Assembly: GCF_019649055.1 (NCBI RefSeq)
Contig: NW_026570251.1
Span: forward strand, 434,001 to 498,000
Source: Paramacrobiotus metropolitanus
Taxonomy: Eukaryota > Tardigrada > Eutardigrada > Parachela > Macrobiotidae
DNA: 64,000 nucleotides
Direction: 5' to 3'
Position 1 is the first letter of the stretch. The number at the start of each line of letters is the position of its first letter. The position numbers and the translations under genes were made by a program. Below are positions 1 to 11,080 of the stretch, piece after piece. A model generated the notes under the pieces. The model did no database searches. It saw nothing but the letters and a program-made list of their open reading frames with translations, and had not been told where the DNA came from.

Positions 1-48
1 TTAGAAACTTATAATTACTGTATCGTATCCGTGAAACTTTATGTACAA
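1..48. repeat. Copy of a short dispersed repeat (also at 20001-20046)
   Basis: The first ~46 bases of the window recur at 20001-20046 with one or two changes. At 20 kb this sequence directly precedes the duplicated serpin block; here that block only resumes near 5050. The ~5 kb between may therefore be inserted relative to the other copy, but the match is too short to prove it. Confidence 0.7.
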
Positions 49-512
49 ACTTCGTGAGATTACGCAAAAAAATTATTAAACGCAAAATTATTAAACGCAA
101 AAGTGAGATTATTTTGAAGTGTACGAAAGTTTTCGCGCATGTGCACGAATAAGCCTATTAGGTACCGTATAGCGGGTCACTTGACTTAAATTAAAGCGCA
201 GATTAGCTAGAGTACTAGTAATAGTTATGCTTTCAACCGTTGTAAGCTGCTTCTGACTATCTCTCCTATAAGCTTTTTTACAATATTATGCTTTTAATTT
301 TCAAAGTACATGAGTATTTGTCACAAATTTTCTATAAAAGTGAAAGATTTGTACTGAATACACAGCTCAATTGATTACGGAAATGGGCGGCCTAATCACG
401 CAGAATATTTCGTCTAAGTTAGCCGATGCTGGTGCTGTTCCCATGACTGAGGCCGCGTTCCCGCGTTGGATGTCCTCTTTGGATGTTGCGGAAAGCAATT
501 GGTTATGTAATT

Positions 513-1133
513 GCCTTAAGGAAATGGCCCGGTACATGGTATCAAAAATGGGATCTATACACTAAAGCGTTACTTTTTTGTATTACTTTATGTCATTCTA
601 AAGCTAAATGATTTGTATACATTGTTGTGAAAACCGTTTGCGCGCGCAACATCCGGTTGCCGAGGTAGCGGGCGTATTAAAACAGACGTAAATTTCAAAT
701 GCATTGTTGTGTATCAAAAGTCTGGTTATTACCCGATCTTTTTGAAACTCTGCTACAAAAGACACATGGCCATAAAGGTGAAAGTGAACAATATCAGATC
801 CATACCATTTTTTCCAGATTTTAAATTAAATTTTAAATTTTCTGAAATTCATTTCAAAATTATCGGAAAATGCAATGAACCTGAAATTGGTTCACTTTCG
901 ACATTATTTCCATATGTCGTTTATACCAGAGTTTCAAGAAGATCGGGTAATAACCAGACTTTTGGTGCACAACAATGCATTTAAACTTTTCACCCATTTT
1001 AGTACGCAATATCTCGGCAACCGGATGTTGCGCGCGCAAACGTTGTTCAGAACAATGAGCGCAATGCGGGAAAGCGCAATTTTTAGTGTATGTATCCCAT
1101 TTTTGATACCGTGTACCGGGCCATTTCCCTTAA
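513..1133. repeat. Large imperfect foldback (inverted-repeat) element, copy 1
   Basis: The bases from 513 to ~825 reappear as reverse complement from 1133 back to ~840. Matching landmarks are a GGCCCGGTAC block (about 530 and 1115), a GCGCGCGCAACATCCGGTTG block (about 640 and 1020) and a TCTGGTTATTACCCGATC block (about 722 and 945), all centred near 840. Arms are ~300 bp and perhaps 80 percent alike. Open frames here are by-products. Related sequence at 3625-4180 and 55240-55360 indicates a dispersed MITE or foldback family. No clear target duplication was found. Confidence 0.75.
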
Positions 1134-2372
1134 TTTGCAATATTAAAAACATGTAGTTAGTGACGACTAACGGGTAAGCGGTAAAATAACCATCTTAAAC
1201 TTTGTTGTTATTCTACAAAGCTGACATTAAGGTGCAAACTTGTTTCAGGTGAGTATTCTTTCGAAAAACCTCACACCGAAGTGGTGGTAAGTTACAGAAT
1301 CATGAAGTGCCACCCAAAGACCGCTCCGGAGTATACTAGTACTACTTGACACACCGTTAAAAGTTAAACCAATTTATGTTTTTATGCAATTAATATGGCA
1401 TATTAATATGCCAGAACGACTAGGGTAGGCAGCAAGTGTCATGCATACCAAATGGGCATTTGGTGCTGATATACTTGTATTATTGATGTACTTGTTTATG
1501 CTGCTGTATTAATGTACAGGTGCATTTGCAATTTCCGAACGCGGTTACCTCACAATGTTTGCAACCCGCCTGGGCAGTTGGCATAATATGGCAGATGCCA
1601 TTTTATGTGGCGTCTGCCGCCTTATTTCGCTTGCGAGATGCCACGGCCTCCAGGTTTTATCGCGCGCCCTGTCATTCACAGTGCCACTAGCAAGGTCCAG
1701 TGCAACGTTTACTCTTTGCCACAGCAGTGGAGCTGCGGTCGATAATTTCGTAGACATTTAATTTTTGGGATTACGTTTCGTCGTATGGCAACTGTGCGCG
1801 GAGTTTATGCGCATCGTGTATCGAAAGCGCCAGCGGTGTTCACTGACTCCGTTATTTGTCTGGACTCTAGCCTTAACCAAGATCTTTTACCAGCAATGCA
1901 TGGCTTACATGCCTCGCCTACGCAAAAACCTTTGGCGTCTTCCATTCAATAGAAACCTGCTGAATAACGCAGCCCATTATGTGGGCGCCTTGTATCGCCA
2001 GTATCGAATAACATGACTACCCCGTATTGTCGGTAGCCAAAAGATACAAGCCGCAAAATCTGATGAAAGATTTTACTACTGCAATAAATTTTTTTTATTC
2101 GTTGCTGATAGCACTTGGGAAAAAGTAAATGCAATCAGAGACAAAAGTTAGTACGTTCGGAAAAAACAAAGAAACAGGTTGAACACAATTATGCAAGTCG
2201 CGTGCACTGCACGTGTCCGCCCCCTTCGTCAGTGTCGCGTATCATCGCTAGCGCAGACTGCCGGTAGCTAAACGGTACACGCCGTTTACTCGAAGGGACT
2301 GCCGCATAATACTTACCTTTTTCACAGGGCACATTTCACTTATTTCAGTTACAACTGGAAATCTTGTTAAAA
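1134..2372. other. No supported gene
   Basis: Only short ORFs open on both strands are present. A TATTTCAG at 2341-2348 could be the 3' end of an intron in the 5' UTR of the following receptor gene. Confidence 0.5.
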
Positions 2373-3329
2373 ATGATACGAGTACTAAATGTAAGTTGTA
2401 TCTTTAGAGCAATCAACGTAACCAACGTAACGTTTGTGAACGCGACCATCTCGATTACGCAGCGGGAATCTGTGCTTGCTGTTTATCGCTCGGAACTGAT
2501 CGCGTTTCTTGTTGTGAGCTTAGTCGTGTGTATCACTGGATTTGTGCTTTTTTGCCTACTTCTTCTGGTGCTCATCCGGCAACCCTCTCTCTTCGAAGGC
2601 TCGCGCTACCTCATTATTAATCAGGCCGTCGCGGAGATCCAGCAGATTGGTTTCCATCTGCCGGCTGTCACTATCGGCCTCTACATCGACGAATCTAGCA
2701 GAAACTCCGCGCTCTCCGACAGAGCATTTTGTTTGCACCAGACATTTTTGTTCAATGTGACGGTAGTCGTGTCCATGTGGGGTCAGTTCGTACTGGCCCT
2801 GAACCGTTTCCTGGCCGTAAGAACAACATCGTCACGACAGTACAAGCGTTGGACATCCAAGCGGTTCCAACTCACCCAGATCGTTGCAATTTGGTTGATT
2901 GCGATTTTATGCCATATCTACATGTACATACTACCTGATCTGGTTATGCCACTGGATCTCCCGCGAAAGTGCCGTCCCCTACCCAGTGTGCAGTTTACGC
3001 TGAAACAGATTTTTGGGACGTATGTCCCACTAGGGCTCACTGGAGTGCTGTATTTGATAATCGCCTTCAGGCTGTTAAAACAGCGGATAAAGGAACAGGC
3101 CGTGACGGTTGCCCTTGTAATCGTACAAGAAAGAAATTTTGGGAGACACCGAATCCGGTTGGCCAAAATTTTGTTCATCAACGCCACGGTGCACACCGCA
3201 GCCTTCCTTATCTTTCCCGTACTGAAGACCATACATGGTGTGAGTGCCAGTGCGGATCCTTTGCTGTCACCCTGGTTCCGCTTGGTGTTTCATGCCGGTC
3301 AGCTGGCAACACCGGTAGGTACTAGGTAG
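2373..3329 (+). CDS. Rhodopsin-like (serpentine) G-protein-coupled receptor, first coding exon(s)
   Basis: Seen: about 318 residues with six clear hydrophobic helices and a seventh beginning at the end. The N-terminus carries several N-x-T/S glycosylation sites (NVS, NVT, NAT). Helix 1 is near residues 42-70. Helix 3 has a Cys at its start and ends in NRFLAV, in the place of the DRY motif. Basic residues follow helix 5 (RLLKQRIKEQ). The frame stops within helix 7 just after GQLATP, where a GT donor (ACCG|GTAGGT, 3315) would fit, so the NPxxY tail is probably on a later exon that I could not place. The start chosen is the first ATG (2373); an upstream TTG is ignored. Family: class A-like receptors at the plasma membrane. 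The ligand cannot be predicted. Lineage-specific orphan receptor is most likely. Confidence 0.8.
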   Translation: MIRVLNVSCIFRAINVTNVTFVNATISITQRESVLAVYRSELIAFLVVSLVVCITGFVLFCLLLLVLIRQPSLFEGSRYLIINQAVAEIQQIGFHLPAVTIGLYIDESSRNSALSDRAFCLHQTFLFNVTVVVSMWGQFVLALNRFLAVRTTSSRQYKRWTSKRFQLTQIVAIWLIAILCHIYMYILPDLVMPLDLPRKCRPLPSVQFTLKQIFGTYVPLGLTGVLYLIIAFRLLKQRIKEQAVTVALVIVQERNFGRHRIRLAKILFINATVHTAAFLIFPVLKTIHGVSASADPLLSPWFRLVFHAGQLATPVGTR

Positions 3330-3454
3330 TTTGAGAGTATTGCTAAAGATACGTACGGCAAGTGAATAATATTTACTAAATAACTGTATACGTTTATCAT
3401 CTGCTCCAAGTGATTCTGGACGAAGCCGTAGCGAACTTTTTTTGGATATATCGC

Positions 3455-3655
3455 ACGATAAATACATGTGCCTGTACAAGGTACTATTTGGCATGTATCG
3501 CAAGTTGAATACAGGTGCCGGTACACGGCATTTTTTGGCATGTACGTATCGCAGGTTAAATACATGTGGCGGTACACAGTATACATGTATTCTGGGAAGC
3601 TAAGTACGCAAGCTAAGTACGTGTGGCGGTACATGGTACCGAATTCGGGTACATA
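3455..3655. repeat. Degenerate ~50-bp tandem repeat
   Basis: About four diverged copies built around AAATACATGTGGCGGTACA followed by a TTTGGCATGTA-type segment, near 3465, 3505, 3555 and 3610. The last copy runs into the second foldback element. Confidence 0.55.
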
Positions 3656-4180
3656 CCGTACATAAGCTAAAACTTTCGCTTTCACGCAATTCAGAACACT
3701 TTTTTGCATTATTTATCAATTCTATAGCCAAATCATTTGTACTCGTACAAATTGGCGTGAAAGCCGTGTGTGCGCGCAACATCCGGTTGGAGATTTACCG
3801 GTAAAATAAAATTCCAAAAGTTTAGACCCACGGAGGTGTACTAGAATCTCCTTATAGACCGATCTTTCAGTTTTGCACAAAAATTCACAGTACGAACTGC
3901 ACATTATGAAGGTCGTATTTACACCGAACGAGGGTTTCACCACGTTTTCGAAATTATAAAATGAATTCAAAAATTTCGAAAATGAATCTAAAATTTGAAA
4001 AAAATGTTGGAACTTGGAACACCAGTGCATGCAAATCAGTGGTGCCTTGATACTCGTACAATGCAAAAAAATGTGCCTGCCGTGATACAATGCAAAAAAA
4101 TGTGTTTTTGAGAGCACGAAAGCGAAAGTTTCAGCATTTGTACCCGAATTTAATTTGGTACCAGGTAGCGGCACATGCTC
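3625..4180. repeat. Foldback element, copy 2 (same family as 513-1133)
   Basis: The left end (GGTACCGAATTCGGGTAC, then ACTTTCGCTTTC, then TTTTTTGCAT) recurs as reverse complement near 4165, 4120 and 4090. The left arm also contains GTGCGCGCAACATCCGGTTG at about 3770 with the same upstream context as copy 1 (AGCCAAATCATTTGTAC). The two loci are therefore related elements. Confidence 0.65.
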
Positions 4181-4592
4181 CCTTTGATTTCTTATTTTTG
4201 AGTTATTTCAGATTTTCTCTCGTGCATTGGCAAACCAATAAAACCTAAACTGTCAAAAGCAGTGTCACTTCAGAATGATATTTTCAGAAGTCAAGCTCTC
4301 AGCGCAGCCGTAAATAAATCAACCGAAAGCAGCGCTTCGTAAGCACGGCTCTGGTTCGTCAAAAAAAAAAATGTGCTTACTTCGTGGACCACTCACCAAC
4401 AAATCACTCATACTTTACGGGTTAAATTACGGAACACCTGCTTCTTACGTGGCGTGTTACGTACCAGTTCGTCAAATTTCGGTCAACTGAGCAATAATTA
4501 ATGCAAAATATGCTAGACTAAGGTGAAAAGTGCTGCAGTTTTTTAGTGAACTTTTACTTTTGCAACTAAAGTAGTTCTCAAAAAAATCAGAT

Positions 4593-4847
4593 TCATTGGT
4601 GATGTGATGTATAAGTGATCTGTTGGCGAACGGTATCGAAGCAGTTGCCGGGAGAAATACATGTACATGAGATGCCAGACCTACATTTTAATGCTGGACG
4701 CAACACTGCTCTCTTTCTGGCGTCTCTCCCATGGAATAAACTGATTCGGTTACAGTGACCGTTACAGCCATAGTCACAGGGATGTCTTTTCTTAACACCC
4801 ACGCGAAGATCGTGTTGAATTACAGAGTAACTTTTGCATTTATCCAA
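4593..4847 (-). CDS. Hypothetical cysteine-rich frame, possibly one exon
   Basis: An 84-codon frame with a cluster of cysteines (CDYGCNGHC, later KCRSGISCTC and NC). Spacing resembles a small disulfide-rich exon, but there is no signal peptide, no convincing partner exon and no recognised family. It may be chance. Confidence 0.2.
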   Translation of the reverse strand: MDKCKSYSVIQHDLRVGVKKRHPCDYGCNGHCNRISLFHGRDARKRAVLRPALKCRSGISCTCISPGNCFDTVRQQITYTSHHQ

Positions 4848-5366
4848 AGCATTTTTTAAAAACTGCTTTACTTTAACTGCAAAATGGAAACCGTAAATTA
4901 CGTTTCCTTATAGCTGCTTTCCCTTGTAGCCTGCTTAACTGGTTTTTGTTTTGCATAGGCAACGTTCTTCTTTCTAAGCCGGGATTTTCGTAAGGAAATC
5001 AATTCCCTTTTCAAAATGCAGCCGCCCAGTCGCAGACGACAGTGTATTTCTGGAAACTCGAATCCGCAACAGTCCTTTAAACGCGCAGCCTCGGCGACCG
5101 TTGTACAACATCCTGCTGCGAATCAAAACCGGCCAAAGTGACGTAGTCTGGATTGCCGCCCTCAATCTGCTTTTTTTAATGCAAAATTTACTGCGCTTTT
5201 CTGGTTAATTGCACGACGGATTTTCCAGTTACTCTTTGTTTTTACAGCCGAATGATTTTAGCCAATGGCATTGGCTTGTACAAGTTCATAATAAAGTAAA
5301 GCATTTTAGTCAGTTTAACAAGTGCGAGTAATTCCGCAATATGTCACTTACCCTATTGGCTGTTGC

Positions 5367-5614
5367 CAGGCCCGCGTTGGAGGGGGGCGGTGGGGGCGGC
5401 CGCCCCCCTTTTTTCGATTTTTGGCCGCCGGGGGGGACGGCGATTTTTCGGTTTTTGACCGCCGGGGGGCGAATTTAAAGTATGGCGCCCCCCTTCCGCA
5501 CCCCTCCGCCCCCACCAGTTTCTGGCCGCCACCCCGGCGAATTCTAGCCAAAACGCCGCCCCCCGGCGGCATTCCGCCCCCCCCCCCCTACCAAAAAACC
5601 CCAGCGCGGGCCTG
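5367..5614. mobile_element. GC-rich non-autonomous DNA element, hAT-like MITE
   Basis: A 248-bp block of G and C tracts with inverted termini CAGGCCCGCG...CGCGGGCCTG. It is flanked by near-identical 8-bp direct repeats, GCTGTTGC (5359-5366) and GCTGTTAC (5615-5622). An 8-bp duplication and a CAG-type terminus suit the hAT superfamily. The paralogous site near 20300 lacks the block, so insertion followed the duplication. Pro/Gly-rich ORFs across it are not genes. Confidence 0.7.
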
Positions 5615-6386
5615 GCTGTTACCAGAGTCATTGCAAAGCATTATGAGCTGTGTTGCAATACGCGATGTACGAGAAATGCCGTTGGTTTAGCATAATTATT
5701 TCAATAATTTCATTATGATTCATTGATTCTTGAAAATAAAAGATAAAACATGAAAAAAATTTACCGAAAAAATGAATATTCTGTGGAGAAATATTGCTTT
5801 CCTCTGGACAGGAATGGGATGGGTTGGCGTTTACTTTGTTGCTATTATTTTATAGAAAAAAAAACGGCTTGTCCACCAAAAAACGGCTCATTTAAAAGCC
5901 CAACCGAGTTTGATGTATTAAAACGAATAGTGCGAAATCGCAATAAAGGTCGAATTTTTTTGTGAAGTACCGCGAGTTCTTTTGCAATAAGGGAATTCAT
6001 TTCGTTAATCAATGTTAATTTTTGTTGAACCAGATGCAAACACAAGGAAGTACATGCACGGGTACAAGGAGGTATGTGCAGATAAAACAGATACACTACA
6101 CATATAGGTATACCATAGACTGGCACAGAGGAACGCATATGAGTAGTTTTCCATTAATCTGATGTTGCTAATACTGAAATTGTTTTGAATCCGTGTTGTT
6201 TTCATCAGCACTCCGCGTGTTTCACTCTGTACTACTACTGAACAGCAGGATAATTTCCGGTGTGTGCTTCGTCCAGTGGTAGACGGTCGACCGACTGCAC
6301 AGCCCGCATTTGGCAAGTCAATTTAGAGTCCTCAGTTCAGTAAGTGTTCTGGGTTTCTGCTTCATTCTGTACACAACAGATTACGG

Positions 6387-7255
6387 TCACAAACTTTGCG
6401 GCGGACTGTCGCAGTACGGTGATGATATTTGGATAGCGGCACCAGTCGGGCCCGTGATGCGACCGATGAAGATGGGAATGTCGGCCATTTCGTCCCAAAT
6501 AATCATCAAGAACGGACGATTCGCCACAAACTGCGGCTCAGTTTGCAGGAGACTATACTGTATGTCGCGATATGGGGCCTGCATTGCATTGATACCGTTT
6601 TCGCCCAAATCTGGAAAAACAATCAGCTGAGCGATAAAAATGTCCGTCACACGAATGGGCATTGTGACCATACTTAGGAAATTTGAAAATTGACTGACAC
6701 AAGCCAGTGGTCGGTCGTCTTCAAACTTTGCGGCAGAATTTGGGAATAATAGTGTCTTTTCGTTACTGGCTGAGGATTCGCGTCCTATATTAATTCTGAG
6801 CTTCGGTATAATAACGTATTATAGGTTCTCAGTGCTCTTCCGCCGCCACTCTAACAATTTTTCAATGGTCAAGGCTTTTTCCAAGCTACTTATTGGATCA
6901 TTATTCGTCGCCGGTAGCAGCAGCATAAAGCTGAATTTTCCCTTTTCGGCATGGAAGAGAATCATTTGTGGATCGTCCGCTTCCAATCCATCACATCCGG
7001 GAGGAGTATTGTACCCACGACATATCTCGACTGTGCTGATCACAAACTCCACAGTTTTCTCAACATGATTAGAACGTTCCGCTTTCGATTCTCTCGAAAG
7101 CAAAATCGGGCCTGAAACACGGCCACAGCCGAACGGCTTGCCGAACTGGCACGAAACTCGGTCGAAAATTTTTTGAACGATGTTTTTCTCCGCCGCTGGG
7201 GTGGAGGTGGCGCGCGTCCCAGACAACTCTTGATAATGTCCAAAAATTTCCCCAT
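6387..7255 (-). pseudogene. Serpin pseudogene 1
   Basis: Read on the minus strand, it begins with the conserved MGKFLDIIKSCLGRAPPPP start of the cluster and reaches AVAVFQA. It then jumps, by a deletion of well over 100 residues, to the strand after the breach region. There a further ~8-base loss relative to the intact paralogs shifts the frame (FERIESGTF... into VEKTVEFV). The later serpin core is readable (FSFMLLLPATNND, LEKALTIEKLLEWRRKS). A second exon at 6387-6630 keeps the C-terminal part (FVANRPFLMIIWDEMA, FIGRITGPT). It cannot encode a working serpin. It is the degenerate twin of the gene at 20956-22307. Confidence 0.85.
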
Positions 7256-7655
7256 TACTTCCACAAATGCACGATCGTTGCGCTATCAGGGTAAGCACTT
7301 CGTTAGAGACTGAGAATAAATAAACATAACTGTGATCTACGTTGAATTAAAGTTCGTGGAAGTATCTCTATGTATGATACCAAGAAATCAGACAACCGGG
7401 AAAATAAATTTAAAGACTGTTGTTTATTGTGACACAAAACTAGAACGCTCGTGAATTACCTATATAGTGACAAAAGACAACCACTGTGACACACCGAGAG
7501 AAATCATGCTGGCTGATTTCGCGGTTATAAAATTGCCATGAATATCACGGTGTGCCATGCGGTGCATGTATGCAATTAAACGGGAGCCTGGCAAAAACAT
7601 GCCGTACACAGCAAGGACGGATTGATAATAATGTGTTTAACATGCGGTAGTGTAC

Positions 7656-9370
7656 GACTCACATATTTGTACGAATCACCGTCACTAACGTATTTTACAA
7701 CGTGAACAAACTGGGAAACAATGCATAATACACAATGCGTTAGCTATGCATACATAATGCGTTTATTGCGTACATAATAACATTGCATACATAATAATTA
7801 ATTAATACATAATGCGTTAATAATGCATCAATAATAGATTATCCATACTGCGATATACAAGTGCATATACATGTTATAGTTTAGCGTGTTTCTTTATATT
7901 TGTGTATCGCGTTTTTCATTCGACCAGTAAAAAAGCCACCATATTCATGTAGGTGTTCACTTAACACATGATAATTATTAATTACTCGTAATCTAAAATG
8001 ACTGTTTGTACGTATTACATGCATATTCGTATTTTCAAACAGAAAGCAACAAAAAGGAGGTAAAAAAAGGCGTGCTAACGGTAGTATTTTAACGGTTGAT
8101 TAACGGCAAAGGCTTTTCGAACGGCTTTTTCGAACGGCAAGTGAATGCAAAGGTTACGACGGAAAAAGGCAAAGGCTAAAGTAAAGTTGAAATTAATAGG
8201 CAAACTGAAAGGGGAAAGGCAAAGGGCCGTTGAAATATGGAGTGGAAAAAGTAGAAACCAACATAATCGCAAAAAACGGTCGGACTGACTTAGCAACATA
8301 AACATACACATCTCAAAGAGATCTTTCGAACAAAAAAAAGTCCCCTAAAATCGGACCATAAATAGCCACAGGACGCTAGTATGAAGTTTCTTCCCCCCCA
8401 AAGTAGTTTTTTGAGAAAAACGAGAAAAACGAAGAGCAAACAAACTAAGATCAAGGATATTCATAATAAGAAATTCATAATTTTCTAAAATTATTTTTTG
8501 TTAAATTTCTTGTAAACAAAATTCACAATAATTACGTCGGAGATATGGTCAATCGGACGATGTGCGTCCATGTCCAGCATGTAGATGACCACCGGTCAGA
8601 CATACAAAAAAACCCGTATTTTGCCATAAAGTACGCGTAAAAAATCCTTTAATTGTTGTTTACATTCTTAGGGATGAACGCAGCTGTCCAGCATGTAGCG
8701 CAAGGCCAAGTGACCAGTGGTCAATTTCTTAAACCCAGTTATTGCATGACTGAAAATGCTAAAATAAAGGGAATTAAGCTCAGTTTTATTGTCAGCGAGC
8801 ATAATTTGTCCATTCTTGCTAAGGGACCACTGACCAAAAAGAGTTTGCACAAGAAAAAATTCGAAAAATAATGAAGAAAATTGAAAAAAAAATTCCAAAA
8901 AATTGGAGAATTTAAAAAAAATTATCCTAAACGCTTCAAAAATTCGCTTCGGTGATCCAGCAGCACGTGCGGTGAAATTTGCTTTCTCAAGTAGCACATT
9001 TGTTTGCAGCAGGGTTTAAGGAAAGAAGTTTGGAGCTTTTCGGCAGCTTTTTGGCTGGTTTTGGTCTTTTCCTTTGCGGGTGTGACGGTGGCGGCCGGGG
9101 ACGGGCTTGCGGTGAAGTGCGCCATCTCATCCCAGAACGCCTCGTGTGGTTCGTTTTCGATCAGAGAAACGTTGAGCTCTATTATAAAAATCAGAAACCT
9201 CAATGGTAAATAAAGATTTATCAGAAAAAGTATTATAGTCTGATTAGCAGTCTAAATAACGAAATAGCTAATTTGTCAATAACAGCACACAGAGCTTAAG
9301 GTTCTTTGCGTTATAGTATACTGTGTTAGTGGCGTTTCTTTATAGGTATCAAGAATAATTTTTGCAAAAA
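7656..9370. other. No supported gene
   Basis: AT-rich DNA with a run of near-repeated ACATAATGCGTTAAT motifs around 7720-7840. A weak frame on the minus strand at 8922-9203 has no recognisable domain. Confidence 0.5.
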
Positions 9371-9703
9371 TTATTTGTTATTATAAGTATATACATCACT
9401 CGCTAAATTAAAGTTAATTTCTACGGTGCGGAGTGTACCATCTGAGGCCTGTGAAGTGGAGGGAGGCTGCACAGCAGCCGGAGGTCCCTGTGTCATGGCT
9501 GGGGTTTCCTCCGCAGAGTCGCCTTCATCCTCCTGCTCCAGACTGCTATTCAGGTCCCCGTCAAACAGGTTTGACATGCCATCCGTGTCGCAGATATCAG
9601 ACACATCCAGATTCGTGCTGCTCTCAGTATAGGGCAAAAGCTCCTCTCGTTCATTCTCCTCGAAAATGTTTTGCAGCAGCTGACGCGCTGTGAATTTGGC
9701 CAT
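9371..9703 (-). CDS. Hypothetical acidic protein, possibly a transposase N-terminus
   Basis: A 110-codon frame starting MAKFTARQLLQNIFEENE, followed by a strongly acidic, Ser/Thr-rich stretch (DICDTDGM, EQEDEGDSAEE) and a Pro/Gln-rich segment. The composition looks coding and unlike the AT-rich surroundings. A short helix followed by an acidic low-complexity region resembles the N-terminus of domesticated or fragmentary piggyBac-type transposases. No catalytic domain follows and no TTAA-flanked ends were seen, so this is only a suggestion. Confidence 0.35.
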   Translation of the reverse strand: MAKFTARQLLQNIFEENEREELLPYTESSTNLDVSDICDTDGMSNLFDGDLNSSLEQEDEGDSAEETPAMTQGPPAAVQPPSTSQASDGTLRTVEINFNLASDVYTYNNK

Positions 9704-10399
9704 TTGCCACCAATAATCAAGTAAAAACTAGTAACTAAAAGTTTTAGAACTTGTATAAATAGTATAAACAAATAAAACAAACCATTGCGCATGCAAACAA
9801 ACGAGCGCTGCCGTCCACAAAAATTTACAGCAAGTTTATATTCACACTGCTGTTGTTGCGCTGCACAAAGAAAAACAGGGTGATTGCGCAATTTTGGACA
9901 CTGTACGGCCTACGGTTGACCAAACTGACCACCGACAACACAGGGTGGTAGAGCACTATTTTCTCTATAGTATAGCGTTGAAAAGTCGATTTGGCCCCCC
10001 AGTCCCCCCGGACCATATTTTGCTCTGTACTGTAAAATGCGTTTTGCAGCGATTATGCTGGTTCTACTTGTGTCACTTCATATTATTAACCAGACGGTGA
10101 CGGGCACGCTGCGTGTATTGTACGCCCGGATACCATGAGGCTGCTAAGCTGTGTTGGTGGTTTATTTGTGCCTTTTCCAGCGGCGCAGTTATAAACATTT
10201 TGTTTTCTAATTCATTTTCATACCTGTAGACACTAGTTTGTGGAAGCTCATTCTTTTGTGGTAACGTAGCAGACAGATACTGTACATGTAACAGAAACGT
10301 GCGTACCAATGTAAGTACTAAATGTACCAAACTGCTCATAATTAAAGTAATTTACATAGGTAGTCGGTAAGGACGTGAGCGTCAGCACGAAGTCCATTC

Positions 10400-10762
10400 C
10401 TAGCTGCGATACTGGCAAAATGGCTGCCGAGCTGTCCCGGCCTTCTTGCAGACCATTGCCTTGCCACTGTGGTCCTTCGCACAGCATGGATAGTGGTTGC
10501 AGTCGTCATGAAGACGTTCAATGCAGTAGTCCTTTTGGCCGTCATACGTTTCCGGATCGTCTTTATTATACCAATCAATAGTCATCGCGATCCCTCTTCT
10601 ACAAGAAAAACGTTGATAACAGACCCGAAACTGCATAGAAATGCAGTGTTGACTGTAATTTACGTATACGATGTAGGCAGATACCTTTTTCGCGTTCCCT
10701 TCCTGAATAAAGGAGAAAACAATAAGGCTAGCCAGAGCTAATATGTACAGGGAAAGCTTCAT
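10400..10762 (-). CDS. Small secreted cysteine-rich (knottin-like) protein
   Basis: Seen: a 120-codon frame starting with a textbook signal peptide (MKLSLYILALASLIVFSFIQ, cleavage near GNA). A GT at 10684-10683 after the AAK-K codons and an AG at 10632-10631 would remove exactly 54 bp in phase. That leaves a secreted core with eight cysteines. The last six are spaced C-x7-C-x4-CC-x10-C-x10-C, an inhibitor-cystine-knot type arrangement also found in Dickkopf/colipase/prokineticin-like domains. The frame stays open without splicing too, so the intron is inferred. Function is unknown: secreted signalling, protease inhibition or defence are all possible. The gene sits between two serpin pseudogenes. 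Confidence 0.65.
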   Translation of the reverse strand: MKLSLYILALASLIVFSFIQEGNAKKVSAYIVYVNYSQHCISMQFRVCYQRFSCRRGIAMTIDWYNKDDPETYDGQKDYCIERLHDDCNHYPCCAKDHSGKAMVCKKAGTARQPFCQYRS

Positions 10763-11080
10763 GGCTGATAGACAAAATTCTAATCTGCGAAAAATTATAG
10801 TCGTAATAAATATCGTGATAATACGATCCTTGTTACAACAGTACCGGCAAATGAGCAGGAGCGTAACTAAGATATCAACACTGAAACTCGAGAGCTTTTG
10901 TATCCGTGTGTCCGCTCAGATGTTTCGTACTTGTTAGATTCTGTACAGGCACCTCACGTACCTGTACGTACTTGTTGTCTTAACTGTTAGGTATCTGTAC
11001 TGTCATTAGAAATTAAGAAAATCGTTGTTTATTTCTGACAACTGGTTTCAAAAGTTGACCAGCGACAGAATGAAATGCTA

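Larger units (their letters stand above)
5050..7600. repeat. Segmental duplicate of the 20.05-22.6 kb serpin unit
   Basis: The flank downstream of the serpin pseudogene matches the flank of the intact serpin at 20956-22307 through many blocks: CGGCGACCG...ACATCCTGCTG at 5091 and 20079, GTCATTGCAAAGCATTATGA at 5627 against 20315, and GCGGCGGACTGTCGCAGTAC at 6398 and 20980. One unit containing a serpin and its flanks was duplicated. This copy has since taken a MITE insertion and lost its coding integrity. Confidence 0.75.

Noticed and set aside
709-1156. Several ~70-90-codon ORFs
   Set aside because: All lie in the foldback element and mirror each other across its centre.
1545-1761. Overlapping ~70-codon ORFs on opposite strands
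   Set aside because: No domain, no signal peptide, no splice context; equal openness on both strands.
2918-3325. ORFs of 104 and 118 codons overlapping the GPCR
   Set aside because: Shadows of the receptor frame; the receptor frame has the helices and glycosylation sites.
5322-5690. Proline/glycine-rich ORFs on both strands
   Set aside because: They are created by the C and G tracts of the hAT-like MITE.
8922-9203. Minus-strand ORF containing FWDEMAHF, similar to the serpin IIWDEMA block
   Set aside because: The match is seven residues only, with no serpin sequence on either side.
9880-9915. GGTGATTGCGCAATTTTGGA resembling the mariner terminus
   Set aside because: Only a partial match to the CAGAGGGTGATTTCGCAATA end, with no partner end or TA duplication found.
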